A DNA stretch of 64,000 bases from Neoaquamicrobium microcysteis (GTDB lineage Bacteria; Pseudomonadota; Alphaproteobacteria; Rhizobiales; Rhizobiaceae): assembly GCF_008180155.1 (NCBI RefSeq), contig NZ_VSZS01000056.1, positions 62,001-126,000 of the forward strand. Reading direction: 5' to 3'. The position numbers and the translations under genes were made by a program. Positions 32,363 through 40,814 of this stretch are shown piece by piece (the stretch's first letter is position 1; every line of letters starts with the position of its first letter). The notes below the pieces were generated by a model that saw only the letters and a list, made by a program, of their open reading frames with translations, searched no databases and was not told where the DNA came from.

Positions 32363-32797
32363 ATGACCGCAACGCTCGACACCATCCGCGACGACTTCGC
32401 CTTCCTGGACGACTGGGAGGAGCGCTACCGCTATGTGATCGAGCTTGGCGGCGACCTCGCGCCCTATCCCGAACACGCGCGCGACGACGCACACAAGGTT
32501 CAGGGCTGCGTAAGCCAGGTCTGGCTACAAACCACGCGCGGCGAAGGCGATGACCCGGTCCTGACCTTTCTCGGCGATTCCGACGCCCATATCGTGCGCG
32601 GGCTGGTGGCAATCGTTCTTGCCATCTTCTCGGGGCGCAGAGCCTCCGAGATTCTCGCGACCGAGGCGGAAGACACGCTCCGCGCGCTCGGGCTCGACGA
32701 GCACCTGACGCCGCAGCGCGCCAACGGCCTGCGGTCCATGGTCCAGCGCATCCGCCGCGAAGCCCAGAACGCGCTGTCCGCACCAGCCGTCTCCTGA
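32363..32797 (+). CDS. sufE: SufE-family cysteine desulfuration protein
   Basis: This 144-aa protein matches SufE: DDFAFLDDWEERYRYVIELG at the start, then KVQGCVSQVWLQTT with the sulfur-accepting cysteine, and later VRGLVAIVLAIFSGRRASEI. SufE takes persulfide sulfur from the SufS desulfurase and passes it to Fe-S assembly. Catalytic cysteine present, length usual. ATG at 32363; another in-frame ATG at 32351 is possible. The suf operon itself is not in this window. Confidence 0.95.
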   Translation: MTATLDTIRDDFAFLDDWEERYRYVIELGGDLAPYPEHARDDAHKVQGCVSQVWLQTTRGEGDDPVLTFLGDSDAHIVRGLVAIVLAIFSGRRASEILATEAEDTLRALGLDEHLTPQRANGLRSMVQRIRREAQNALSAPAVS

Positions 32798-32804
32798 CCG
32801 CGCA

Positions 32805-33614
32805 TCACCGCAGCATCGGGCGGTAGTCCTCCGTTCCCCAGTGAAGAACCGGCCTGTCGCGGTTTCCACCACCCGACGAGGCTGGTTCGTAGTGACGCGC
32901 CAGCGCGCCCAGTCCCGACTTCAGCACCACCTTGGCGGAGCGAGCCGGCCACTGCCGCTCGATCTCCACCTGCTCGAGCCCCTTGAGAAAGCAGCATACG
33001 TCGATCAGCACGCCCGAGAGTTCTGGCCCGACGGCCTGCACCGCCTTTTCCACGCGCAGCCGCGCGGCCAGCGCCGCGTCTGTAAATTCGGCCACGCCGT
33101 TGGCATCGCCCAGTCTTCGTCCGCCCCCGACGCCGCCCCAGTTGATGCCCATTCGCGGCATGAGCCTGCCGCGCGTGTAGTCGCTGCGCAGCCGCTCGCC
33201 CGCACGAAACTCACGCGCCTCAAGAAAGCGCGCGCCCGCCCGGGTCCGGCGTCGCCACAGCAGGCCCAGCGGCGATTCGGCATGGTCGATGGTCACTTCG
33301 TCCGTGCGTGCGGGCGTCGCGATCACCGCCTCCTCCAGCACCTGATGCTGTGCACGGTAGGGCTCGGCGGCAACCTCCGCCCGCTTCATGGCATTGCGGC
33401 CGAGGGTCGTGAGGCTGACGGCGCCGGCCGCCATCTCGATCAATCCGCGGCGCGCCGCATCGACCAGCACGTTTTCCGCCACGCCCACGACCCCGCGCTC
33501 ACCCGCGTTCAGCAGCAACCTGCCCGCTGCCGCCGCGTCGCGCAGGGTCGCGTCGCCTTTCGCCAAAAACCGTATGACGCGCAAAAGCGCGCGCTCGTTC
33601 GCCGCCTTGTCCAT
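32805..33614 (-). CDS. DUF6456 domain protein
   Basis: This 269-aa protein has an N-terminal winged-helix-like part (LLRVIRFLAKGDATLRDAAA, LLNAGERGVVGVAENVLVDA). The C-terminal region has ESPLGLLWRRRTRAGARFLE and ERLRSDYTRGRLMPRMGINW, then DVCCFLKGLEQVEIERQWPA, which is the DUF6456 domain of rhizobial proteins. The C-terminal LIDVCCFLKGLE segment looks like a DNA-related helix-turn-helix, so a DNA-binding role is possible. It follows the DnaA-like gene on the same strand by 9 bp. Confidence 0.85.
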   Translation of the reverse strand: MDKAANERALLRVIRFLAKGDATLRDAAAAGRLLLNAGERGVVGVAENVLVDAARRGLIEMAAGAVSLTTLGRNAMKRAEVAAEPYRAQHQVLEEAVIATPARTDEVTIDHAESPLGLLWRRRTRAGARFLEAREFRAGERLRSDYTRGRLMPRMGINWGGVGGGRRLGDANGVAEFTDAALAARLRVEKAVQAVGPELSGVLIDVCCFLKGLEQVEIERQWPARSAKVVLKSGLGALARHYEPASSGGGNRDRPVLHWGTEDYRPMLR

Positions 33615-33623
33615 CCTGCGAAG

Positions 33624-34034
33624 TTACTCCTGCCCCTGTCGCCCGAATGCGGCGGTGACCACGCGCTCCACCATCGCGACGATGCCGTCGAACTCCTCGT
33701 CGTCTCGCATGTCCTCGATCAGGTGGCACGCATGCAGAACAGTCGTCCGGTCGCGCCCGAAGCCCAGTCCGACGTCGCGCATGCTCATCTCGAGCGCTAC
33801 ATGGGTGACATACATCGCGATCTGCCGCACGCGGCTCACGCCAAGCGTCGAGCGTCCCGGCTCGCGCAGTTCCTTGCCACTGACGTTGAACAAGGCTGCC
33901 GCAATGTCGATGACCGCATCGCAGATCACCGGCACGCGCTCGGACGCCGAGAGCTTCGTCAGCGACGGCAGCGCCGCGATCTCGGGGTCTGTGTCGTCCG
34001 ATAGTGTTTTGCGTTTCAGCGCCGACATCTGCAC
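33624..34034 (-). CDS. Stand-alone DnaA domain IV (helix-turn-helix) protein
   Basis: This 136-aa protein consists of a short N-terminal extension and a domain closely resembling DnaA domain IV. It has VSRVRQIAMYVTHVALEMSM and the signature FGRDRTTVLHACHLIEDMRD, equivalent to the DnaA-box-recognising GRDHTTVLHA helix. It has no AAA+ part, so it cannot open origins. It could bind DnaA boxes as a regulator or competitor. It is the upstream partner of the DUF6456 gene in a two-gene operon. Confidence 0.85.
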   Translation of the reverse strand: MQMSALKRKTLSDDTDPEIAALPSLTKLSASERVPVICDAVIDIAAALFNVSGKELREPGRSTLGVSRVRQIAMYVTHVALEMSMRDVGLGFGRDRTTVLHACHLIEDMRDDEEFDGIVAMVERVVTAAFGRQGQE

Positions 34035-34245
34035 GTAATCACCCCTCCCGCATTATAGGAATGATTTCTTATATCGGCAGATATTCAGGGTGTGAACAAA
34101 CCACGAACAAGTTTTGCGAAATCGGCGACTAACCCGCTGGTTCAAATCGGCTTTTTCTCGGATTGCCGGAAATGACGACGGCTTCTGTCCACGCGGTCCG
34201 GCCGACGCGGGAATATCGGGGCACTCAGACGAAGGAGATTTCCCC

Positions 34246-34584
34246 GTGGCCGCTCTCGATGCCGACATACGCGCCTTCACCGACAGGAAGAGACAGGAGC
34301 ACCGCCAGGCCGGACAGACGGCGGCATTCTTCCTTGCGTGCGGCGTGGATCTGGCCGAAGCGCTCGCATCGACCGGCGAACAGCGCATGCGATTTGCAGC
34401 CCGGCTGGAGCGCCTTATCGAGCGGGAGCGTCTGCGCGGCGCGCGCCGCCACTGGAGCTACGATCTCAACCGCCACATCGCGTTAAAACAATCGCTGGAC
34501 CGGCTCCGCGCGCCCGAGGAACCGGCCCAAGCTTCGACAAACGAAAAGGCGGCCTCGATGAAGCCGCCTTTCAGAAACCTTTGA
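34246..34584 (+). CDS. Small conserved helical protein
   Basis: This 112-residue protein starts with GTG at 34246, chosen because AAGGAG lies at ideal spacing; the open frame extends upstream to 34114 but without such a signal. It is strongly helical and charged (LDADIRAFTDRKRQEHRQAG, MRFAARLERLIERERLRGA, YDLNRHIALKQSLDRLR). No family recognised. Its last codons are also the stem of the terminator shared with the convergent mucR gene. Confidence 0.72.
   Translation: MAALDADIRAFTDRKRQEHRQAGQTAAFFLACGVDLAEALASTGEQRMRFAARLERLIERERLRGARRHWSYDLNRHIALKQSLDRLRAPEEPAQASTNEKAASMKPPFRNL
34544..34571 (-). terminator. Terminator of mucR, embedded in the end of the convergent gene
   Basis: AAAGGCGGC and GCCGCCTTT form a 9-bp stem with a 9-nt loop. 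On the minus strand the hairpin is followed by TTTTCGTTT, and it lies 27 bp after the mucR stop. It is inside the last codons of the plus-strand 112-aa gene and may serve both directions. Confidence 0.7.
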
Positions 34585-34597
34585 TGGAGGGGAAGCG

Positions 34598-35017
34598 CTA
34601 TTTGCGCTTGCGTCCCAGGCCCATCTTCTTTGCAAGCTGCGAACGCGCGGCCGCATAGTTCGGCGCGACCATCGGGTAGCTTGCGTCCAGGCCCCACTTC
34701 TCACGGTACTGGTCAGGCGTGAGACCGTAGTGGGTCATCAGGTGGCGCTTGAGCGACTTGAACTTCTTGCCGTCCTCGAGACAGACGATGTAATCGTCGA
34801 ACACGGACTTCTTCGGGTTGACCGCTGGCTTCTGCTTGTCCGCAGGTGCGATCTCCGGTGCGCCGCCCACGCGCCCAAGGGCGGCATGCACGTCAGCGAT
34901 CAGGTTTGGCAGTTCCCCGACGGGAACAGGATTGTTGCTGACATAGGCGGCCACAACATCTGCGGTCAGCTCGATCAGCATCTCGTCATTTTTCGAGGAA
35001 GTTTCGGTTATATCCAT
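34598..35017 (-). CDS. mucR: Ros/MucR zinc-finger transcriptional regulator
   Basis: This 139-aa protein starts [20 protein letters not shown]. The N-terminal oligomerisation part ([20 protein letters not shown]) is followed by a linker and the C2H2 zinc finger [20 protein letters not shown], then [12 protein letters not shown] and a basic tail. The finger has the Ros/MucR spacing. Members are H-NS-like silencers of AT-rich promoters that control exopolysaccharide, motility and virulence, and they repress their own genes. The 394-bp AT-rich region upstream is a plausible self-binding target. Confidence 0.96.
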   Translation of the reverse strand: MDITETSSKNDEMLIELTADVVAAYVSNNPVPVGELPNLIADVHAALGRVGGAPEIAPADKQKPAVNPKKSVFDDYIVCLEDGKKFKSLKRHLMTHYGLTPDQYREKWGLDASYPMVAPNYAAARSQLAKKMGLGRKRK

Positions 35018-35410
35018 TCTTTTGGCCCCAGTATGGTGATTAGTTGCTAGTTCCAAGGCGCGTAAATCCCTGGAATATAACGCATGGGCGCTTATCTGCC
35101 GCACCTTCCGATTCGCGTTATCCCGCATACATGGGCCCGTGACTACAACAAGTCAATGCAACATTAGCCGTAGCCCAAAAATCTACGTGAATAACCAGTA
35201 TAGACTGGCCGGTTTTTCTTTGTTCGGGCCTAGAATTAAATCGATTGCACAACCGATGATTTAATCGGATCGCAAGTCTCCCGCCGCGTCTCATCGATTG
35301 GGCCGTTGTGCGCGGCGCAATGCACGGGTCGATTCGGCACGCTCTTGCGTAATGCCAGCCAACACCGATATTCGCCTCTCGACAAGATAATGACGAGGAA
35401 TCCGCACAGC
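35018..35410. other. AT-rich intergenic region between mucR and oligopeptidase gene
   Basis: No coding frame is credible here. It contains an inverted repeat ATTAAATC (35235-35242) and GATTTAAT (35258-35265) and several TA-steps between 35140 and 35270, the kind of DNA MucR proteins bind. It should hold the promoters of both divergent genes. Confidence 0.5.
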
Positions 35411-37507
35411 ATGTCCCGCCTTGGTAAATTTCCGGCCACCACCGCCCCGATCGCCGAGCTCCGTCCGCAGACCGATATGCGCCATGGCATCGAGCGGACC
35501 GACGAATATGCCTGGCTCCGTGCCGGAAACTGGCAGGAGATGTTCAAGGATCCGAAGAAACTCGACCCCGCCATAAGGATGCACCTCGAAGCGGAGAACG
35601 CCTATCAGGCCGAGCTGATGGCGGACACGTCGGAGCTTCAGAAGACGCTGTTTGCGGAGATGAAGGGGCGCATCAAGGAAGATGATTCCAGCGTGCCGAT
35701 GAAGGACGGGCCGTTCGCCTACGGCACCTCCTACAAGACCGGCGGGCAACATCCACGCTTCTTCCGCACCGCGCGTGAGGGCGGCGCGGAGTCGATCCTG
35801 CTCGACGGCGACAAAGAGGCGGAGGGCTCAGCCTATTTCCGTATCGGCGGCGTCGATCATTCGGGCGATCATGCGCGTCTGCTTTGGGGCTACGACGACA
35901 AGGGTTCCGAGTTCTACACACTTCGGGTGCGAGATGTGGCGAGCGGCACCGATATTGCCGATGTCGTTGCCGATACTGGCGGAGGTGGTGTGTGGGACGC
36001 GCCGGGCACCGGCTTCTTCTACACACGGCTCGACGAAAACCATCGTCCCTCGCAAATCTTCCATCACCGGATCGGGGACGACGGGTCGGACAGGCTCGTC
36101 TACGAAGAGACGGACCCGGGCTTCTTCATGAACGTGGGCGGAACGCGCCTCAACGACTGGATCATGATCTCGATCAGCGATCACGAGACGTCAGAGTACC
36201 GGATCATGCCCGCCGACCGGCCGGATGCGGAACCCCTGCTCGTCAAGGCGCGGGAGACCGGTATCCAGTACGACCTTGAGGAGGGCGGCGACATCTTCTT
36301 CGTCCTGACCAATTCCGGCGGCGCGAAAGACTTTCGCATCATGACCGCCCCGGTCTCCGATCCGCGCGAGGAAAACTGGACCGAACTCGTCCCGCACGAG
36401 CCCGGCCGCCTCATCCTGTCCGCGATGGGCTTTCGCGGCTACCTCGTCCGCCTGGAGCGCAAGGACGGGCTGCCGCGCATCGTCGTGCGCGACCGCGCGA
36501 GCGGTGACGAGCACATCGTCGCCTTCGAGGAGGAGGCCTATTCGCTCGGCCTGTCGGGCTCCTACGAATACGACACCGACATCATCCGCTTCACCTACTC
36601 GTCGATGACGACGCCGGCGCAGGTCTACGACTACGACATGCGCACGAGGCAGCGCGTGCTTCTGAAGACGCAGGAAGTTCCCTCCGGCCATGATCCGGAG
36701 AACTACGTCACCCGCCGCCTCATGGCGCCTGCGGCCGACGGCGAACTCGTGCCGGTGTCCCTGCTCTACCGCAAGGATACGCCGCTCGACGGCAGCGCGC
36801 CGTGCCTGCTCTACGGCTACGGCTCCTACGGCATCTCGATCCCGGCCTCCTTCAACACCAACTGTCTGTCGCTGGTGGATCGCGGCTTCGTCTACGCCAT
36901 CGCACACATACGCGGCGGCAAGGACAAGGGCTACGCCTGGTACGACGACGGCAAGCGCGACAAGAAGGCAAATACCTTCACCGACTTCATCGCGGCGGCG
37001 CGCCATCTGGTGGCCGAGGGCCTCACCAGCCACGACCGCATCGTGGCGCAGGGCGGCTCGGCCGGCGGCATGCTGATGGGCGCCGTCGCCAACATGGCGC
37101 CGTCCGATTTCGCAGGCATCATAGCCGAGGTGCCGTTCGTCGATGTGCTCAACACGATGCTGGATGCCAGCCTGCCGCTGACGCCGCCGGAGTGGCCCGA
37201 ATGGGGCAACCCGATCGAGTCGGAGGCCGACTACCGCACCATCGCGTCGTACTCGCCCTACGACAACGTCTCGGCTCAGGCCTATCCGCCCATCCTCGCC
37301 GTTGCCGGCCTTACCGACCCGCGCGTCACCTATTGGGAGCCAGCGAAGTGGGTGGCGAGGCTGCGCGCGTGCAAGACGGACGACAACCCGATCCTGTTCC
37401 GCATCAACATGGATGCCGGCCATGCCGGCGCGTCAGGCCGCTTTTCGAGGCTGGAGGAAATCGCCTACGGCTACGCCTTCGCGCTGAAGGTCGTCGGCAA
37501 GGCCTGA
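35411..37507 (+). CDS. Oligopeptidase B-like serine peptidase (S9A)
   Basis: This 698-aa protein has an N-terminal beta-propeller (to about residue 410) with EYAWLRAGNWQEMFKDPK near the start. The catalytic alpha/beta-hydrolase domain has nucleophile Ser in AQGGSAGGMLMG, the Asp in AGLTDPRVTYWEP, and His in DAGHAGASGR near the end. The order and length match oligopeptidase B, which cleaves peptides after basic residues in the cytoplasm or periplasm. ATG 35411 or 35390 could be the start; neither has an ideal site. No partner genes. Confidence 0.93.
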   Translation: MSRLGKFPATTAPIAELRPQTDMRHGIERTDEYAWLRAGNWQEMFKDPKKLDPAIRMHLEAENAYQAELMADTSELQKTLFAEMKGRIKEDDSSVPMKDGPFAYGTSYKTGGQHPRFFRTAREGGAESILLDGDKEAEGSAYFRIGGVDHSGDHARLLWGYDDKGSEFYTLRVRDVASGTDIADVVADTGGGGVWDAPGTGFFYTRLDENHRPSQIFHHRIGDDGSDRLVYEETDPGFFMNVGGTRLNDWIMISISDHETSEYRIMPADRPDAEPLLVKARETGIQYDLEEGGDIFFVLTNSGGAKDFRIMTAPVSDPREENWTELVPHEPGRLILSAMGFRGYLVRLERKDGLPRIVVRDRASGDEHIVAFEEEAYSLGLSGSYEYDTDIIRFTYSSMTTPAQVYDYDMRTRQRVLLKTQEVPSGHDPENYVTRRLMAPAADGELVPVSLLYRKDTPLDGSAPCLLYGYGSYGISIPASFNTNCLSLVDRGFVYAIAHIRGGKDKGYAWYDDGKRDKKANTFTDFIAAARHLVAEGLTSHDRIVAQGGSAGGMLMGAVANMAPSDFAGIIAEVPFVDVLNTMLDASLPLTPPEWPEWGNPIESEADYRTIASYSPYDNVSAQAYPPILAVAGLTDPRVTYWEPAKWVARLRACKTDDNPILFRINMDAGHAGASGRFSRLEEIAYGYAFALKVVGKA

Positions 37508-37514
37508 GGCAGGC

Positions 37515-38438
37515 TCAATAGCCGTTCGGATGACCGGGGATGGCCTTCAGGTAGGCGGCCACCGCCTCGCGGTCCGATTGCGGCAGTTCGGCCATGTTGC
37601 GCACCACCGACGCCATGGCTCCACCAACCGAGTCGAAGTCGGGCGTGAAGCCGCTTTCCAGCAGCGCGACGATGTCGGCTTCGCTCCAATCGCCGATGCC
37701 GCCTTCGCCCGTCGTGATGTTGGGAACGTTGCCCGTGCCTTCCGCCGCCGCCGCGCCAGCCAGCCATTGCGCGGTATCGGTGCCGCCAATCGCGTTGCGC
37801 GGGGTGTGACACTCGCCGCAATGGCCCGGCCCCTCGACCAGATATTGCCCGCGCGCGATCTGGTCGGACGGATTGTCGAGCGCCACGGCCGGCGCTCCAT
37901 CCAGATAGAGCCGTTTCCACAGCCCCAGGCCCCGCCGCATGTTGAACGGGAAGGCCAGTTCATGGCCCGCCGCGGCGCCCTCGACCTGCGGCAGCGTCGT
38001 CATGAAGGCGTGGAGGTCGGCGATATCCGACGGCTCCATGCGCACATATGACGTATAGGGAAACGCCGGATAGTAGTGGCTGCCGTCCGGCGAGACGCCG
38101 CGCATCATGGCGTTGGCGAGGTTCTGCGCCGACCATCCCCCTATCCCGTCGCGCGGGTGCTGCGAGATGTTCGGCGCGACGAACGTGCCGAACGGCGTTT
38201 CCAGCCGCACCCCGCCCGCGAGCGAAAGCCGGTCATCCCCCGTCGCGCCCGGCGCTGCATGGCAGGAGGCGCAGCCCGATGCCCAGAACACCTGTTCGCC
38301 TCGCCCCGCGTCGCCCGGGCCGAGCGCGGCGAGCGCTGCACCGTCGAGCGTCTGCGGCGCGCTGAGGAACCATAACGCCGCACCGCCGGCGATGGCGATG
38401 CCCGCGCCGGTCAGCAGCAGCTTGCGGATGATGGACAC
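37515..38438 (-). CDS. Membrane-anchored di-haem cytochrome c
   Basis: This 307-aa protein has an N-terminal signal anchor (KLLLTGAGIAIAGGAALWFL) and two haem c sites: CASCHAAPG near residue 56 and CGECHTPRN near residue 205. Between them are methionine-rich segments (YVRMEPSDIADLHAFM) that can supply axial ligands. It resembles the cytochrome subunits that accept electrons from periplasmic PQQ or flavin dehydrogenases. The cytochrome c' gene lies directly upstream on the same strand (19 bp), suggesting one operon. Electron donor unknown. Confidence 0.9.
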   Translation of the reverse strand: MSIIRKLLLTGAGIAIAGGAALWFLSAPQTLDGAALAALGPGDAGRGEQVFWASGCASCHAAPGATGDDRLSLAGGVRLETPFGTFVAPNISQHPRDGIGGWSAQNLANAMMRGVSPDGSHYYPAFPYTSYVRMEPSDIADLHAFMTTLPQVEGAAAGHELAFPFNMRRGLGLWKRLYLDGAPAVALDNPSDQIARGQYLVEGPGHCGECHTPRNAIGGTDTAQWLAGAAAAEGTGNVPNITTGEGGIGDWSEADIVALLESGFTPDFDSVGGAMASVVRNMAELPQSDREAVAAYLKAIPGHPNGY

Positions 38439-38457
38439 GGTACGCCGCCCTCAGCAG

Positions 38458-38889
38458 CTACAGACGGTAACCTTCATGGCAGGTTCCGCAATTCGCCGCC
38501 ACCGGCCCGAACACGGCGCGATAGGCGTCGATATCCTGCGGCGCGGCCTCGACGGCCGCGGCCGTGTCGGCGGCGAACTTGTCGCTGGCGGCCTGGTAGC
38601 CTGCCCGATCCTCCCAGATGCGCGGCGACGACTTCGTATCGCCGCTCTCCGTGCCTGCCGGCCACAGCGCGTCGATGTCGGTCGCCGCCTCGGCGTTGGC
38701 GCTCAGCTTCTCCAGCGCGTCCAGAACGGTCGCCGCGTCGAAGGGCTGCTGGCCCTGGGCCACCGGAGCCAGAATGCGCATCAGGGCTCCGCGCTCCTTC
38801 ATGTTCTCCTTGCGGTCAGCAATGGGATCGGCCGAGGCGCCCGCAACCATGATGCTGAAGGCGACTGTAGCAAGGGCGAATAATTTCAT
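38458..38889 (-). CDS. Cytochrome c' (c-prime)
   Basis: This 143-aa protein starts MKLFALATVAFSIMVAGASA (signal peptide) behind CGGAG. The mature protein is a four-helix bundle with RKENMKERGALMRILAPVAQ at the start and the haem site NCGTCHEGYRL at the very C-terminus, the defining layout of cytochromes c'. They bind NO and can protect against nitrosative stress. It is the first gene of the pair with the di-haem cytochrome. Confidence 0.92.
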   Translation of the reverse strand: MKLFALATVAFSIMVAGASADPIADRKENMKERGALMRILAPVAQGQQPFDAATVLDALEKLSANAEAATDIDALWPAGTESGDTKSSPRIWEDRAGYQAASDKFAADTAAAVEAAPQDIDAYRAVFGPVAANCGTCHEGYRL

Positions 38890-39030
38890 GAAAACACTCC
38901 GGATTTGGCAGCGGCTGGCGCGGAACACGCGGCCGCGATCTTGGCTCATTCCTGCCCCTTCGGAAGTCAAAACAGGCGTTGTGCATTTCACGGTTGCGTG
39001 ATCGGGCCGGTGCCGGTGGCGCACTAAAAG

Positions 39031-39057
39031 AAAAGCCCCGACCAAGCGGGGCTTTTC
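39031..39057 (-). terminator. Terminator downstream of superoxide dismutase
   Basis: AAAAGCCCCG and CGGGGCTTTT form a perfect 10-bp stem with a 6-nt loop. On the minus strand it is followed by CTTTTAG, 22 bp after the sod stop codon. Confidence 0.85.
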
Positions 39058-39078
39058 GAGAAACGCTGGCGCGCGGGC

Positions 39079-39681
39079 TTACTTTGCAGCCGCCTCGTAC
39101 ATTTCCAGCACGTAATCCCAGTTGATGAGGCTGTCGACGAACGCCTCGAGATATTTCGGCCGGGCGTTGCGATAGTCGATGTAGTAGGAGTGCTCCCACA
39201 CATCGACGCCCAGGATCGGCGAGCCGCCATGCACGAGCGGGTTTTCGCCGTTCGGCGTCTTGGTGATCTCGAGCTTGCCGTTCTTCACCGAAAGCCATGC
39301 CCAGCCCGAGCCGAACTGCGTCGTGCCGGCGTTGATGAAATCGGCGCGGAACTTGTCGTAGCCGCCAAGGTCGCTGTCGACGGCCTTCTGCAGCGCGCCC
39401 GGCAGGCTCTTGCCGCCGCCGCCCTTCTTCATCCACTTCCAGAAATGGATGTGGTTGTAGTGCTGGCCGGCATTGTTGAAGAGGCCCTGATTCTTGCCGT
39501 AGGACTGCTTGACGATCTCTTCCAGCGAAAGGCCGTCCATGCCGGCTTCCGCCGCCAGCTTGTTGCCGTTGTCGACATAGGCCTTGTGATGCTTGTCGTG
39601 GTGATACTCCAGCGTCTCCTTGGACATGTAGGGCTGCAGCGCCTCGTAATCGTAAGGCAGTTCGGGCAGTTCAAAGGCCAT
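39079..39681 (-). CDS. sodB: Iron/manganese superoxide dismutase
   Basis: This 200-aa protein has all the metal-ligand regions of Fe/Mn SODs: the N-terminal LEYHHDKHHKAYVDN (His), QHYNHIHFWKWM (His) and GVDVWEHSYYIDYRN (Asp and His). The LFNNAGQHYNH and GSGWAWLS segments are usual for Fe-type or cambialistic enzymes of alphaproteobacteria. ATG at 39681 follows GGGAGA. It dismutates superoxide in the cytoplasm. Monocistronic with its own terminator. Confidence 0.97.
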   Translation of the reverse strand: MAFELPELPYDYEALQPYMSKETLEYHHDKHHKAYVDNGNKLAAEAGMDGLSLEEIVKQSYGKNQGLFNNAGQHYNHIHFWKWMKKGGGGKSLPGALQKAVDSDLGGYDKFRADFINAGTTQFGSGWAWLSVKNGKLEITKTPNGENPLVHGGSPILGVDVWEHSYYIDYRNARPKYLEAFVDSLINWDYVLEMYEAAAK

Positions 39682-39780
39682 GACAAATTCTCCCTTGCTC
39701 AAATCAATGGGTGGATGTTCCAGCTTCTACATAGGCTTCATCCACGACGACGCAACACCGTCGTGCCGGAATGTTTGCCC

Positions 39781-40659
39781 TCAGGAAGCGGGCTTGGAAT
39801 GCGCCCATTCCCAGTAGAGTTCACGTGCGCGCTTGGCGACCGGCCCGGGCTGGAGGTCGCGCTGCTCGATGCGGGTGATGGGCACCACCTTGGAATGGTT
39901 GCCGGTTGAAAAGATTTCATCGGCCTCGAGGAAGTCGCGCACGCTCAGCGTCTTTTCCGTCACCTTGTGGCCGGCGTCCTTCAGCAGGCCCAGGGTGCGC
40001 GACCGCGTGATGCCGGACAGGAAGGTGCCGTTCGGAGCGGGCGTGAACACTTCGCCGTCCTTGACCATGAAGATGTTGGAAGACCCCGTCTCCGCGACGT
40101 TGCCGAGCATGTCGAGCACCAGCGCATTGTCGAAGCCGCGCGACTTGGCTTCCAGTATGGCCCGGCCGTTGTTGGGATAGAGGCAGCCCGCCTTGGCGTT
40201 GGTCGGCATTGTTTCGAAGGTCGGCCGGCGAAACGGCGAGACCGAGATCGAGAAGCCGGACGGCGCGATCATCGGCGCTTCGTAAAGGCACAGGCAGAAC
40301 CGCGTGGACGCCGGGTCGGCCGGCACGCCCATGTAGCCGCCATGCTCGGCCCAGTACATCGGCCTTATGTAGACAGCGGTCTTGCCGTCGAATTTCTTCA
40401 GCCCTTCCCACGTCAGCGCGACCATTTCGTCGGGGGTGACGGTCGGCTTGAGACCCAGGGAGATGGCGGACGCGTTCACGCGGGCGCAGTGAAGGTCGAG
40501 GTCGGGCGCTACCCCCTCGAACCAGCGCGCGCCGTCGAACACGCTGGAGCCGAGCCACATGACATGGCTGCGCGGGCCTACGATCGCGACGTTGCCTTCA
40601 TGCCAGTCGCCATCGACGAAGGTCCAGGTAATCGTCTGCGCCGGGGTAGACAGGGTCAT
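39781..40659 (-). CDS. ilvE: Branched-chain amino acid aminotransferase (class IV PLP)
   Basis: This roughly 292-aa fold-type IV aminotransferase starts MTLSTPAQTITWTFVDGDWH. Signatures: GSSVFDGARWFEGVAPDLDL at the N-terminus, KTAVYIRPMYWAEHGG, the PLP lysine region TNAKAGCLYPNNGRAI, and AETGSSNIFMVKDGEVFTPA followed by FLSGITRSRTL. It exchanges amino groups between Leu/Ile/Val and 2-oxoglutarate. A start 9 bp upstream is possible. It is divergent from the haloacid dehalogenase gene. Confidence 0.93.
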   Translation of the reverse strand: MTLSTPAQTITWTFVDGDWHEGNVAIVGPRSHVMWLGSSVFDGARWFEGVAPDLDLHCARVNASAISLGLKPTVTPDEMVALTWEGLKKFDGKTAVYIRPMYWAEHGGYMGVPADPASTRFCLCLYEAPMIAPSGFSISVSPFRRPTFETMPTNAKAGCLYPNNGRAILEAKSRGFDNALVLDMLGNVAETGSSNIFMVKDGEVFTPAPNGTFLSGITRSRTLGLLKDAGHKVTEKTLSVRDFLEADEIFSTGNHSKVVPITRIEQRDLQPGPVAKRARELYWEWAHSKPAS

Positions 40660-40763
40660 GACAGGCAATCCTTCCTTTTCTGCGGGGCGCCATCGAAAGG
40701 CGTTTGTCCTTTCGCGTCAACCGACAGCGCGCCCCGTTCGTTCGGTCCAGAACGTTGCGGCTG

Positions 40764-40792
40764 CTTGACCGCAATCGAGCCTTGCGGTCAAG
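40764..40792. repeat. Perfect 11-bp inverted repeat upstream of the dehalogenase gene
   Basis: CTTGACCGCAA (40764-40774) and TTGCGGTCAAG (40782-40792) are perfectly complementary with a 7-bp spacer. The element lies 22 bp before the dehalogenase start and 105 bp before ilvE. It could be an operator shared by the divergent genes or an RNA hairpin in the leader. No T-tract follows. Confidence 0.6.
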
Positions 40793-40814
40793 TCGCGCGC
40801 GAAAGGTCGCCCTC

